In this document: positions 1 to 11,436 of the stretch, in pieces | Layout: each line of letters starts with the position of its first letter | How positions within the stretch are numbered: position 1 is the stretch's first letter | Source of the DNA: Phalacrocorax aristotelis | Lineage: Eukaryota > Chordata > Aves > Suliformes > Phalacrocoracidae | DNA length: 64,000 nt | Assembly: GCF_949628215.1 (NCBI RefSeq) | Contig: NC_134277.1 | Span: 34,417,357 to 34,481,356 of the forward strand | Direction of reading: 5' to 3' | Position numbers and translations under genes: made by a program | The notes under the pieces: generated by a model | The model's database searches: none | What the model saw: only the letters and a program-made list of their open reading frames with translations | Told to the model about the DNA's origin: nothing

Positions 1-3000
1 TCAGTTTTCCATAAATTCATTTAATTTTCTAAGACCATTTTCCAAAGTGTGCTGCAGTAAAAAAACAAAGAAAGTGTAGCCATAAATAAACGTAATAGTA
101 ATAAAACCCAAACAAAACCTGAAGTATCAGAACTCTCTGTACTCAAGTTTTCCTAACCACTAGAAAAATTATTTACAGAACAGTTTCTGCTCAGAGGCAA
201 GAAAAAAAACCAACATCACCAAACTAAAAATGCTACAGGAAGTCAAAATGTTTTTTTCCTTTCTTGCATTTGTCATTATAGTATTAGAAGCTTTCAATGT
301 AAAAATACTGAGAGAAAGAATCCTTCACCAAGTTTTCACATAATCCTTATGATATGAAGAAACGCTGCTTGTGTCTATGGTCCCTCACTGGTGATGTTGA
401 AGTGCCTTGCTGCACTGCAGCCGGACAGTGTTTAAGACTGCCACCTACCTCAAGCCCAGTAAGAACTCTCGTGGCAAGACACTGCAGAGGTATTCAGTCT
501 TTTTTTTTTTTCCACTTTACATCCACAGCTACTATTTGGCTAAAAACTGGCAATCTTTTTATTCTTCCTTCATGCAACAGAGCTCTCTCCTATTGCTGAA
601 TTGGTATTTGAATTCAATCCAGTTTGTCAACATCTTTCAACTACCTTTTCTTTCACGTACAATTCAGAAATTTGAATGCCTGTCTCACAAATACAGTAAT
701 TACTCTTCTATTTCTAACACTTGTTCATAAAATGAGAGAACAGCCTTTGGGAAATTTGTTTTGCCTGAAAAAAGACATTTGCTACACTTAGTTAATAGGA
801 AGATATAAAGTTATTTGCAACAGCTTGTCCTTACATTCGTCATCATAATATTGCACAACCACAGATTTACAGGAAAAATATAAATCAGCAGTGAACAATG
901 ATGATGCTGGGCTCTATTTTGGGATAATTTCTGACAAAGTTTTTGCAAACCAGGCATTGAAATGAGATAGAAATAACCACAATACAAATGACTACAGAAC
1001 TAATCTGTGAGCATCTGCATATTTTGGTAAGTAAAATATGAATTTGCAAAAGCACTTAAATCTATAATACATTTACACTTTACTTCAGAAACCTTACAAG
1101 TGTCCATAATATCATTCACTTTGCCCAAGGAAACTAAGAGTTCAAGTTTGACTGATGTCTATCCTAAATGAAAAGATTAATTTTGAAATCATGCATATGA
1201 AACGGGAATTATCCCCTCTCTGAGAAAACTTGGAAAATATGGGATTTAGGAATAACAGACATAAAGTAGGCTGCTTATGCTAAATTCAGCTTAAAAATGA
1301 GAAAATCACAACAAAACAAGTTATCAGCACATCCCATTCATCACCAGTGCAGATGTTCCATATATGTATTTTTAGCCGCAATATATGGAATTTCTTTGAA
1401 AGGCAGAGGTCCTCAACTGCTTCTCTGTGTAGAATGCAGACACACCAGAGGCAAAGGTGTGCCCCTCTTCACAAAGCCACAAGCTAATGTCAACAAGGTC
1501 CATGAAGAAACTACAAATACCTACACCATCTGTGCACTTTTTGTTTTGTTCTTGGGGTGGTTGTTTTTTTCATTCCAGCAGGGAGACAAATAGCTGCCCT
1601 TCTAGGAAAGTGCTTCAAAAAACTGGTCATCTTTGAGTCCACGGAGAGCTGACCAAATCCCTGGAGAACAAACAAGTCTTCAAGCACAAATGTAATAAAG
1701 TGGCATTGTCATAAAAGAGGGTCAGATGGCACCGGTTTGTTATCTGAAACATGAAAGGAGCTGATGCAAAACTTTAATAGTCCTCTAAGACTCTGTTTTA
1801 TTTCTCCTGATGTTGGTATTAATGATTACTCTTGCAGCATAAATTTGCCTTTCTTTTTAGTTCAGCTTTTAAATGTTGGTTTGACTGATCCATAAAAAAT
1901 TTTTAATTTATCCATACACTAACGCTTTTATTGTGAGAAAATAAAAGCACAGACTGTGTCTTCATACACAGTAATAAACAAGCCTAACCCGTTGACTTCA
2001 TCAAGGCCAACTGTAGCTCAGTCCAACTCTCCTTGAAAACATGACGAGACTGACTTCAGCCATGTTCCTGAATTAGTGGGAGTTATTCCACACCACTTTT
2101 GACAAAATGCTTCCAATGAAATCTGGGACCATACTTGCACAGCCTGCATTCCACTAATCGCTGCGGTCCCAAGTCTTCAGCAGAAGTTGTGTGTGCTGTG
2201 TTTGTATGTATTGCAATGAAGTCATGCTCACTGGTCACTGCAGACAGAACTGCAATATCATTTCTGAATGCAACCTTAATTGCAACTCAAGTCAAGGTAT
2301 TTGACAAAGATCTGCTTCTTTCAGTGCCCAAACTTCTAGTGGATCGACCATACCTAATGTGAACTTCTAAGCAACACAGTACTTACAGACTGGCTCTTAG
2401 CAAAGCTTCTTAAACACACGGTTCTCCTCAATCGGTTTATGCAGCACAATGAAATCCTGCTCTTGAATGGGGAATCATATTTCAGGTGTAGTACAAATAT
2501 TCTTAGAGACGTTCCCATACACCAAAGGCACCAGTGAAAGAAAGCACAAAGGAAGCAGCAGCACAGGGCATAAGGAGCAAGGAAGCTCTGAAGTGCAATA
2601 GTCAGTCATATCTTGGTACTTCCGTTCTTAATAAATATCATATAGCTTCAGAGATCAAAGGTCACAGCTCAACCTTCTAGTCATACAAAATACACTAACA
2701 TAACCCACAGAAGAGGAAGGTATTGATAATGAGCCTTGTACCCAAATTCTTTCCTCTGTTCATAAGGTTTCTTTGCTAGGTACTAAGAAATGCTGCAGTT
2801 CACTCACCTTCTGTACAGAAAGTTCAGGTTAGCTGTTTCTGTAGGTAGATTTCTCAAAGAAGTCTTTGTCGAGTTGAACTGTCTTCGGCCAAAACAGAAA
2901 TGTTCCAGCAGCAATGATACACTATAGACATATCAGTTTGGGAAATGGGAGGAGATCATCTATGTATTCAATGACTCGGAGCAGGGATCCTTAATGTGGG

Positions 3001-3145
3001 AAAACTAAAACTCATTCCTTCTTACACATCTCTACTATCTGCCTGGGACAGTTGGCTTCAGGGAACTTGAAGCCATTGCCAGGCTGCAATTGCTCCCAAT
3101 TGCTTAACATCAGATCAGCTTGCTACAAGACTTAAGAGCTGAATT

Positions 3146-3205
3146 TAACCCTCTAACTTAGTTATGAAAAAATGATAACCCTCTAACTTAGTCATGATAA
3201 AGGAC
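3146..3205 (+). repeat. 30-bp tandem duplication
   Basis: TAACCCTCTAACTTAGTTAT at 3146 recurs at 3176 with one change (GTCAT for GTTAT). This looks like a recent local duplication. Confidence 0.75.
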
Positions 3206-5213
3206 AGAAAAATCTTTACTGACCATGTTGGAGAAGTGCAAAGCTTGATTTTCAGCCCTATTTTTGTTCACATGAATCCAGAAGACTAAGTATCTTCTCC
3301 CTATAAACAGACTAAGTCTACTGGTTACTGAAGTTCTTCAGGCTTTATTGAAATTACAGAACTTCTGGAAGCTAAATAGCAGAATAGAATCAACAATATG
3401 GTGAGAAAAATATATGCCTTATTAGAATGAAACTGTTTCAGACTTTTCATAGTCAACCCTAATAATCCCGAGAGCATCAGATCACATAACTTATTCGTAG
3501 GTATATGGGAAAAAATACAGCTCCAACAGTCTGGGTATGTAACTACCCTCTTGCTTTTTACAGCAAAGGTCTGCACTGTCTGAGGGCTACCAAAGGTTGG
3601 GATGCTTCCAAAGACAAACTGTTTATTCAGAGGCAGATTTGATCAGGGCTTATGTTTTCCAAAAGGCAGCTAGCTTACTCAGGCCCTTTTAAAAATCCTT
3701 TCCCTAGAGCTCATCCACTGGGCTGTCTGGGCTGCGTATTTTAAGCAGCAGAAAACTGCCAAGTCAAAAGCACAGATCTTGTTTCTAAGAGAAACAAGGA
3801 AAAGACAAAGAGCAAAAGTTAACACTGCAGATCATTGCAAGTTTCGGAGACTACAAAACAATTGTTGTAAAGAGAGCTAAAAATACTTTCTTCTAAGACC
3901 GCTTGCTCTTCTGCCAAAGACACGCAATACACTGAGAAACATGTCTGCAGAATCAAAATATTTATAATACTACAAAGAAGCAGTCCCTGCTTTAGAAACT
4001 TATTATAGCTGGTTAAGTTGGAACTACATTTTTCATAATACAGACAAAAGAATATCAACCACAGGCAGCAGTGAATACTAGCTTTGTTGCCAAATCAATG
4101 TTACAACAGGAAAAACAGTGTATGTTTTCTCTAGATCACCTGATAATTACCTTGGTGTAACTCTCAATATAGTTATAGAACAAAATACAATTTTACCTTC
4201 TAACCTTCTCTTCGCTGTGTGACAGAAGTGAGTTGTACTAGAATGCACTCTGAAAAAAAGGAACAGAAGGGCTGTGCAAACAAATACGAAGTCACCTGGC
4301 CTCACTGGAAGCTTTACAAATGTTTGTTCTCGATACTCAAAAATCTTGGCCCAACTCAAAATTCAATACAACTCTTCCTCTGTAGTCCAAGGGACCGCAG
4401 AAAGCTAAACATTTATAATGATCAAACTTCAGAGAAACTTTTATGGAAAGTGTCAGGTTCAGCTTCTTCCCTTTGTTAATTTCAAGCATTGGAAAATCTT
4501 AGGGTTTTTTTAAGTGGACAAAAAACAAAGACAAGTGATTTACAGTCACAAACAGAGAGATAATTCACTTCTGAAAATCCAAGTTTTCTTGCCATATTTA
4601 GTTAATGTTGAAACAGTGTCCACAGCAACATCAAAAGTGCAGCTCTGAGGCTGCCAATGCTGGCTCCAACTCCGAAAAGCATTTTTTTTCCCTTTTCAAG
4701 TCTTTTCTTCACTTCTCCCCTTCCAGAGACACAAAGCAGCAGAAAGTCAACTACTTTGTACAATTGTCAGGCAAAGGAATCTACAATTTTCTTTTGTACT
4801 ACAGTTGCTATTGCCATATTAACCTAGCAAGAATTTAATGTAACATGTTTTAGCATTTGCAACATTGGAGCAACACCTTGTTCAACAATCATAAGTTGCC
4901 AGCTTCTGCATTTAATTTATTTTTTAATTGCTCTCTTCTGTTGTAAGTCAAGGAAGAAACCCAAAAAATATGGTACAAGAGGGTGCTGGCCACACTTGTG
5001 TGCCAAAAAAATCCTGCCTCTAAATAAGGCCCAAAACTGAGACAGATTACATTAGGCTTTCAGAAAAGCTGCTTAATATCCTCAAAAAGCCAGCTTGCAT
5101 AGTTTGTTGAATTACAGTAGGCAATTCTCTTTCAGTATGAGAATGGTAAAGCAGCAAAAGTCAAAAAAAGAGCTTGCAAAGTGCTGAAAGCATTTATACT
5201 ATATGTTAATTGA

Positions 5214-5311
5214 TTCACAGAATCAAAGAACAGTTTGGGCTGGAAGGGACCTTCAAAGGTCACCCAGTCCAACCCCCCTGCAATGGGCAGGGACGTTCGT
5301 TAGTTGCAACT
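5214..5311 (-). mobile_element. CR1 LINE, 3' end fragment
   Basis: On the plus strand this reads TCACAGAATC, then GGAAGGGACCTTCAAAGGTC, AGTCCAACCCCCCTG and GGGCAGGGAC. That is the reverse complement of the CR1 3' terminus, including its short terminal repeats. The match fades near 5311. It is a typical 5'-truncated insertion. Confidence 0.85.
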
Positions 5312-6002
5312 TCAGTTTTTCCTCCCTGAACATCTCCCTTCTCTTCACACTGAGGAAAAGCTAGAACAGAGCAAGACAAAATCTTGGTGCTACAAGCTGG
5401 TTCTGTGAACTGGTGGGGCTTGGCTCATGCCGCAGTCACCAACAGCACATCTGCTGGAGATGTGCTTCCCTTCCCTAAAAGGGAAAGTGAGCTACAATGA
5501 TTATTAAGGACTAACAGATGAAGTCACGACTCTCAGTCTTCGGTTCATATGCGGTAACAACTTCCTCCATCCTTCTATTCCCATGGGCATCAACAAAATA
5601 TATCTGCACTTGCTATCCTCCTCTCTGATATATCATCCATACCTACCTATCTTCCTTCTTCCCTCTACATCAATCCATTAAAAAAAAACCAGGGAGGAGG
5701 GGGAGCTAACAGATAATTTCTGACTATAAATTATACCCCAACCTTCAGCCTGTCCCGTGTAGTTAAATTTTAAGCACGTTAGGGTGCAACTTGTGGTGTT
5801 TAATCTCTGCAACACTCAGTACACAAAGAACGGACAGACCGACAGCATCCATGAAATTGTATGTAATTCATGTGTCAGCGTTGTCACATGTAGAAACACA
5901 ACAGGGACAATTCATCTTCATCTCAGGACTGTCCAGAAACTGGTTTCAAGATCAAGTATGCTGAAGAGAATGCAAGAGAGGATATACGGAAGTTTCTGCT
6001 GC

Positions 6003-6036
6003 CCTTATAGGTCTTCTGCTCACCTTATAGGTCTTC
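6003..6036 (+). repeat. 20-bp period direct repeat
   Basis: CCTTATAGGTCTTC occurs at 6003 and again at 6023. It is a short local duplication. Confidence 0.7.
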
Positions 6037-7104
6037 AAAAACTCTTTAACTTGGCTCTTTATGGTGTTACAATAACTTTAAAATGCCTATGATGTACTGC
6101 CATGCCATCAAGCCTGGAAAGCAGAAACTTAGATTTGTCTTGGCAAGTTTGGAGCTCTCCCCAGAACCCCCCACAATAAAAAAGAGCTGCAACCAAAAAT
6201 ACTGATAAAAAATTATCATACAGGAAAATTACTTAATAAAGGCACGCTTGTTAGCATTTGTCTGTCATCCTTCCATTGTCAGAAATTTCCACTAACATTA
6301 ATTCCAACAGCTTGGAAAATACTGACAGCAGGTACCTGCTATTCCACAGCAGTGCTTCAAAGTTACAATTAGCACAAAAGGTCTGGAGTTGCACTTTTTT
6401 TTAAAAGAAAACTGAATTCAATGACCTTGATGCCTAAAAATGAACTTTAACAAAGTATGTCCCATTACCAACTGCTTTATGAGCCTATATCTCAGTGGTA
6501 TTCTAACCCATAAGCGGTACTTCATTACAGTAGATTACATTAATCTCCTGTCTTCCCTGCTTGCTCTAAATCAACTGATCATACTGCTTTTCCCAGAGTA
6601 CTGCAAAAAGTGTTTTGAAAGATCCAAGACACTCAAAAGTTTGCTTAACCTTTAACTCAGGCTGCAGTTTCATTCACAGGCATTCATGAGCCCTTAGTAC
6701 AATTTAAAAACAAAAAAACTTCTTCCCATCCCCTGGGAATTCAGGTTTATTTCCCAGAACCCCAAAGGTAAGCCCAATCTACTCTTATAAAATCAAGACA
6801 CTGAGCAGCAAAGATGGAATTAGAGTAGCAAAGATCACAACTAGCTACTGGTTACTGCATGGAACCGGGAAGCAGACACAGAGACGATACATGTGTTCCT
6901 GTAATTACATTCCACTGCTCCTCTGTGCTTTATTTTCCACTAAATAAAACAGGCATGTATTGCTTCTATCCTGTTTCTTCTATCACTTTTTTAAAAGCTC
7001 CTGCCTTTAAAGCTGTTGGTGTGCATACGCACACAAACATCATCCCTCCTAGCACAGCAGACTGTTTAGTAAAGAAATATACATATACATTTTGAAAATG
7101 GGAT

Positions 7105-7141
7105 TTTATTGGAAGCTCATAAAAAATGTCTGAAATTTATT
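7105..7141 (-). terminator. POLR1F polyadenylation signals (two AATAAA)
   Basis: On the minus strand an AATAAA lies at 7141-7136, about 20 nt after the stop codon, and a second at 7110-7105. The 3' UTR is therefore probably very short. The second signal leaves a more usual spacing. I cannot tell from the sequence which one is used. Confidence 0.6.
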
Positions 7142-7161
7142 CAGAAAAGGTACTTCAAACT

Positions 7162-7558
7162 TCAGACCCTTTTCTTTTTAGCTTTGGGTTTTTGTGACGG
7201 CTGAGATAATTCACTTTCTTCAATTTCATCAGAATGCTTTCGCTTCTTTTTCTTTGACTTTTTATGGTCACTTTGGTAACCACTGGAGTCACTGGTAGGC
7301 AATACATGCTCCTGTTCTTCTTGCTTATGTTTTTTCTTTTTCTTCTTCTTCTTGTTTTTATCATCACATACTCCATTCACAGCATCAACACTTTGCTCTT
7401 CTGCATTTCCCCCCCCAGTGTTATCCATCTCACCTTGAGGCTCCTCTGTGACATTATTTCCCCCAGAGTCATTGAAGCCATTTTCCTGGTGGTCAAGCTT
7501 TTGAATTTCACCTCCATTTGTACTGTCAGTGATGGTCTCAGATTGTCTGGGCTGCATG
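7162..7558 (-). CDS. POLR1F: POLR1F coding exon 4, lysine-rich tail
   Basis: The terminal coding exon follows the acceptor TTTACAG; its first base completes a Ser codon. It encodes residues 192-323: a Gln/Asn/Gly-rich acidic stretch, a run of eight lysines, the conserved SDSSGYQSDHKK motif and a basic end, KKKRV, before the stop. The tail is probably unstructured and nuclear or nucleolar targeting. The A-rich coding bases make a second, unrelated minus-strand frame (7155-7376) look long. Confidence 0.95.
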
Positions 7559-10500
7559 CTGTAAAGAAATATACTAACTAAGCTGAAGTGGAGACACTGA
7601 AGTGCATCTCACACAGTGAGATGTCAAAATTGGCTAAAACACAGTATTTATACCAAGTAGGTAAAAGATAAGCATTTGCTAAAAACAAAAAAAATAGAGA
7701 ACATGATACTGAAGTTTCAGAAAGTCATAAAGCCAATTTAATACGTTCGAGTTAATTTCTATTACCTGACTAGCTTCCTTCTTACCACAGAATCAATATT
7801 CTCTTTCAAATCTTAGCCTAAATTTCTTCTCTAAAATGCTCTACAGACCATTCTGATACTTCCTCTGTTCTGGTACTCCTTCATCCACTAACTCACAATT
7901 ACACATTGTGTAGTAAACCTTTTTTTTAAGTTATTCACAAGGATGCACAGCCAACAGCTTGTTTAATCACACATGAGACACACTGCTGGTTTTACCAAGC
8001 ATCTGCCTTGCTGAAGTCTATACAGTTAAAACAAAGGTGATGCCAGAAGAGCCAAAAAAAAAGAAGAAAAAAAAAAAGAAAAGCCAAACAAAATCCAAAA
8101 ACCCAGCAGGTACCTTGCAACTGAGACCGCTGGAGAAAATGTCTAGGAAGACAAATGTGGAAAGAATGCAGTTAAAAATCATGGAGGAGGAGATGACTCC
8201 AGAGGCACTGAGGACAAAATCGTTAAGTTTCATTGTAAGTTCACTGAAACAATCCAGGGCATCCTTCCAGATTAACAAAAAAAATGAAAAAACCCACAAA
8301 AAACCAAACAACACCCAAAATCTTATGATTTTGTCAGCAGTAGTCATATTTCACGTTTAATTACAAACACAGCCATGTTGACAAAAAAAAGTTGCTCTGA
8401 AAATGACCATTAAAAAAAAAAATCTGAATTAACTTTTTTAAAGATATCACTATTAAGATTTTTAGAAAGCTGCTCTAAAAATTTAGAGGTATAAGCAAAA
8501 GGAAGGTGATGCATTTTCTTGTATCATCGTTGAGACCAAGTATATCCTCATGTTTCAGCAAGCATTTATGCCATCCTCATAGAGCCCTTTGTGGTTATAT
8601 AACACGTGTGTGTGTAAATACAAATATAAACTTTGTGTTCAGGAATTGAGTGTTTTTCACTTGAAAAGCCTATGCACATTCATAAACACAACCATTCTAT
8701 ACATTTCATGAACATGTACTATCCATGCAATCACCAATTTACAGGTCAGCACACTTAGATTTTTAAAGCTAAGAAAAACCAAACTATTTTTATTCTTCCA
8801 GAAAAAATCTCCATGCAAGTCCTTAACACCAGAAAATTTAGCTTAAGATAACTAACAAAGCCTATATATAGACAGAGAAAGCTGAAAGATTAAGATGTTA
8901 ATTCAAATCATTTAGCTTGTAACAAGCCCATTAAAACAGTTAAAATATTCTCTAGTATGGCACAGCACCTGCTTTTAGTGAGTCCTCCTCGAATGAAGAA
9001 CACCCCAGCTGCATCAGAATCCAAGTGCAATACTTGAAATTTCAGTTCATCCCCTATTTTTAAACCCAGTTCTTGCCACTGTACAATCGACATTTGTTCA
9101 GGTTTGGGGATAGAAGCATTGAAGCATCCATGTATCAGGCAGCCAATATGACTAGGGGCCACTTTATTAATTATACCCTAAAAAGGAAAAAGAATGTTAT
9201 ATTAAGTACAGGAGAGATCATCCCTTTATATGCATACATGATATATATTTGATTTCATATATGGACACTTTTCGACAAGACTTAAAAGGTCAGTTTATCT
9301 AGCAAATAAGTTAACTCTTCTTCACTACAATCTAAGCCATTCTTCCTACAGTTCCTCCCAAAATAGAAATGAACCTCTATCTGCAAGAGAAAGAGTGTCA
9401 AAACATGATTTTTAGCCACAGTGAGTACCTGAATAGAACGGGTAACTCTTACCTCACATTACAGCCATCAACTTTGCTTTAAAGCCATTTTAAGTCTGAT
9501 TCACTTGCCTAAAACGGCCTTCATGCTGGCACAGCACTACTTAGCTGCTACAGAGACAGTTGACACATAAAAAGCTCTTAAGTACTCCACTCAGTCCGGT
9601 TCTGACACATTCGTACGTCAAAGGTTATTCACCTTTGTTTTTCCCAATGATGAATGAAAGATACTGAGCGCTTTTCCATTCTCTTCCTAGCAAGAGGAGC
9701 CACCCATTTCCTAATCACATTTAGAAAGACACAAGCTACACTGCAAAAGGTATGGCACAACAACGAATGTAAGCCAACTCTCAACTTATTTTTCCTGCAA
9801 GTATGACGCAAGGGTGTTAACAAGCTCCGAGGTGTTTTGTCTGTCAGACATTTCCTTTGACTAAAAGGCAGGCTTCAACTCGATGTACTGCTCTTGTACT
9901 GGAAGGAAATAAACTCACGCGAACATCCTAAACATTTCTGCCACTATTAAATAAGAACAAACACTCCTGTTTGAGAATTATCTGCTCTTCAGAAAGAAGC
10001 ATCAATATATATGATATACAAAATTATGATATAGTATTTAATAATATGTAACACTTATAATGCAATGTTTTAATATGCAAACATTATATATAAATTTAAC
10101 AAACATAAGGACGGAGAGAACAGATAAATGAAAATAAAAACTACTGCTACAAACCGCTACTGAACTACTCCTACAGGAGCAAACTACTAATATAAACTAA
10201 AATATAACTACACCTAAGTCCCAGACCCCCGATGATGACGGAGATAAGACAAGCTGTGATTACTTCATGAGAAAGCCGCGCCGTGAGGCGTCAGCGCGTT
10301 CACATACCTTCAGTTTTTTCCCTTTCTTGGGGCTGAAGATGACGAAGTCCGCCTCGATGTTCAGGTGGATGAACCCTTGGTCGTCATAGATGTCCCCGAG
10401 CTCGCCCACCACTTTGATGTTGTCGTACGCCACCGGCACACCCTGAAGGCTGGAAGGAGGAGAAAGGACACACACAACCCCACACACCCCCCGTTAGCTG

Positions 10501-10846
10501 CCAGGCCGGGGAGGGCCACCGGCGGGGCGGGGGTCGCTCCCGCCGGCCGCGGCGGGCCCAGGCGGGGCCCCGGGCGGGCTGAGGCGTCCCCGAGCCGGGC
10601 CGCGCCCCCTCCCCGGCCGCACCTCTCCGAGTAGCGCAGGAGCTCGGCGTCCAGCTGGGCGCGGATGCCGGTGCGCTTGCGGCCCAGGTAGCGCGGCGCC
10701 AGCGCGACGTGCCTGCGGTGCGGCGCCACCACCAGGCACGAGTAGCGGCGCCCCACCAGGCCGCGGGCCACGGCGAAGGAGGGGATGGCGGCGGCCGCCG
10801 GCAGTGGCGCGGCGAGCGGCGGCGGCAGCTCCCCCGCCACGGCCAT
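7162..10846 (-). CDS. POLR1F: POLR1F (RPA43/TWISTNB), RNA polymerase I stalk subunit, four coding exons
   Basis: Coding exons are 10623-10846, 10308-10449, 8969-9177 and 7162-7558. They total 972 nt, that is 323 residues plus stop, close to the roughly 338 of the human protein. All three introns are GT/AG and the frame is kept throughout. The product is known as the RPA43 subunit of nucleolar RNA polymerase I. With its partner it forms the stalk that contacts the initiation factor RRN3 for rRNA transcription. Residues about 25-122 are the RPB7-like N-terminal (SHS2) domain, including RYSCLV, GRKRTGIR and LDAELLRYSE. Residues about 123-192 are the OB-fold, with SHIGCLIHGCFNASIPKPEQ and LDSDAAGVFFIRG. 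Residues 193-323 are acidic and lysine-rich, with the conserved SDSSGYQSDHKK and poly-Lys nuclear signals. The start at 10846 has a strong context (A at -3, G at +4). The alanine/proline-rich first 25 residues are poorly conserved. Identification is very secure. Confidence 0.97.
8969..9177 (-). CDS. POLR1F: POLR1F coding exon 3
   Basis: The exon is 209 nt, with a TTTTTAG acceptor and an AGCAG|GTGCTG donor. It encodes residues 123-191 plus two bases of codon 192. It begins GIINKVAPSHIGC and ends LDSDAAGVFFIRGGLTKS. This is the OB-fold of RPA43. An open frame runs on past the donor to 8908, but the frame and the mammalian exon structure support splicing at 8969. Confidence 0.95.
10308..10449 (-). 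CDS. POLR1F: POLR1F coding exon 2
   Basis: The exon is 142 nt and runs from a CTTCCAG acceptor to an AAG|GTATGT donor. It starts in phase 2 and ends in phase 0. It encodes residues 75-122, including VAYDNIKVVGELGDIYDDQG and FIHLNIEADFVIFSP, nearly identical to the mammalian protein. This is the rest of the RPB7-like domain. Confidence 0.96.
10623..10846 (-). CDS. POLR1F: POLR1F coding exon 1
   Basis: This exon encodes residues 1-74 plus two bases of codon 75. It lies inside the CpG island and ends in a GGAGAG|GTGCGG donor. After an Ala/Pro-rich leader it carries RYSCLVVAPHRRHVALAPRY and GRKRTGIRAQLDAELLRYSE, the start of the RPB7-like domain. Several longer open frames overlap it on both strands, but they only reflect high GC. 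Confidence 0.96.
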
Positions 10847-10885
10847 GTTGCGGGCGGCGGCGGCAGCGCGCGGCGCGGCGCGATG

Positions 10886-10958
10886 GCGTCACGCACCATC
10901 CGGTGGGGCGGGGGCGCGGAGTGGCGGGGTCCCGGCCGCCGGGAGTGACGCGCTTCCG
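10886..10958 (-). promoter_or_regulatory. Likely core promoter motifs: two CRE half-sites and an ETS core
   Basis: Within about 110 bp upstream of the POLR1F start codon lie a GTGACGC (minus strand, near 10887-10893), a TGACGCG (plus strand, 10946-10952) and a CGGAAG ETS core (minus strand, 10958-10953). CRE/ATF and ETS/GABP sites are common in TATA-less ribosome-biogenesis promoters. The motifs are short and their use is inferred. Confidence 0.35.
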
Positions 10959-11322
10959 AGTGCGGCGTGAGGGGCCGTCATGGCGGGTGCTCCGGCGGCG
11001 GGGCGCGTTGGCTGGTCCAGTATGCCAGTAGCGCGGGGCCGTGCGGGTACCGGGGTATCCCCGTGTCCCAGGGCCCGCGGGCCGGGGTTGCGGCCCCCCG
11101 GGTTCCCGCCGCCCAGCGGCGCCTTTCTCCCCTCTGGCGGCAGCCCTGGGCGGATGGGGCGGCCTGTGGCAGCACCTGCGAGCAGCGGTTTGTCTCCGTA
11201 ACGCGTCGTGTCCGCCGCTCAGGCGCACCGTTTCCTTCCTCTTCAGATGATACCGGCATGATTCATTTTCGCTTTCCAACTGGTTTTGCATGGAATGTCC
11301 CCCTCCTGCCTCCAGTTGCCCC

Positions 11323-11436
11323 GTGAACCTAAACCAAACATCTGGTAGTTTAGATAAAGCGCTGTGTTACGATGTCATCGTGAACTTAAATCGAACATTT
11401 CGTCATTTAGACAAAAGATACCGTTATGGTGTCAAA
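11323..11436 (+). repeat. Diverged 57-bp tandem duplication
   Basis: The copies 11323-11379 and 11380-11436 both start GTGAAC and share 38 of 57 positions without gaps (for example AACAT, TTTAGA, GTTA, TGTCA). A trace of a third copy may follow. It sits just outside the POLR1F CpG island. The unit is 19 codons long, and one open frame gives a repeated VNLN...T...LDK...Y.V pattern, but no gene is evident. Confidence 0.7.

Larger units (their letters stand above)
1..7104. other. Intergenic DNA downstream of POLR1F
   Basis: AT-rich DNA with no gene I can support. It holds a CR1 tail (5214-5311), two short tandem duplications (3146-3205, 6003-6036) and scattered homopolymers. Open frames of up to about 107 codons show no recognisable domain, no codon pattern and no partner exons. 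Confidence 0.6.
7559..10622 (-). other. POLR1F introns 3, 2 and 1 (between its exons)
   Basis: The introns are 7559-8968, 9178-10307 and 10450-10622. Intron 3 contains an A/G-rich low-complexity stretch at about 8052-8098. Intron 2 has an AT-rich stretch at 10005-10100. I looked for box C/D-type snoRNA signals and saw no convincing pair. Confidence 0.7.
10500..11240. promoter_or_regulatory. CpG island and promoter of POLR1F
   Basis: The stretch is about 740 bp, very GC-rich and dense in CpG, while DNA on both sides is AT-rich. It contains exon 1, intron 1 and the upstream region. No TATA box is seen near 10850-10950, as expected for a housekeeping gene. The island extends about 400 bp beyond the start codon on the upstream side, which leaves room for bidirectional initiation. 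No convincing plus-strand protein gene starts here. Confidence 0.85.

Noticed and set aside
8037-8360. Plus-strand open frame beginning [15 protein letters not shown], superficially like the RPA43 tail
   Set aside because: It is on the opposite strand, inside POLR1F intron 3, and the lysines come from an A/G low-complexity run. The true Lys-rich tail is encoded by exon 4 on the minus strand.
10229-10265. Possible box C (GATGATGA) of a snoRNA in POLR1F intron 2
   Set aside because: It lies on the plus strand, opposite to the gene, and no box D or closing stem was seen at suitable spacing.
10361-11326. Many long open frames on both strands over the POLR1F CpG island
   Set aside because: They are rich in Ala, Arg, Gly and Pro because stops are rare in GC-rich DNA. 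Only the exon 1 frame matches a known protein.
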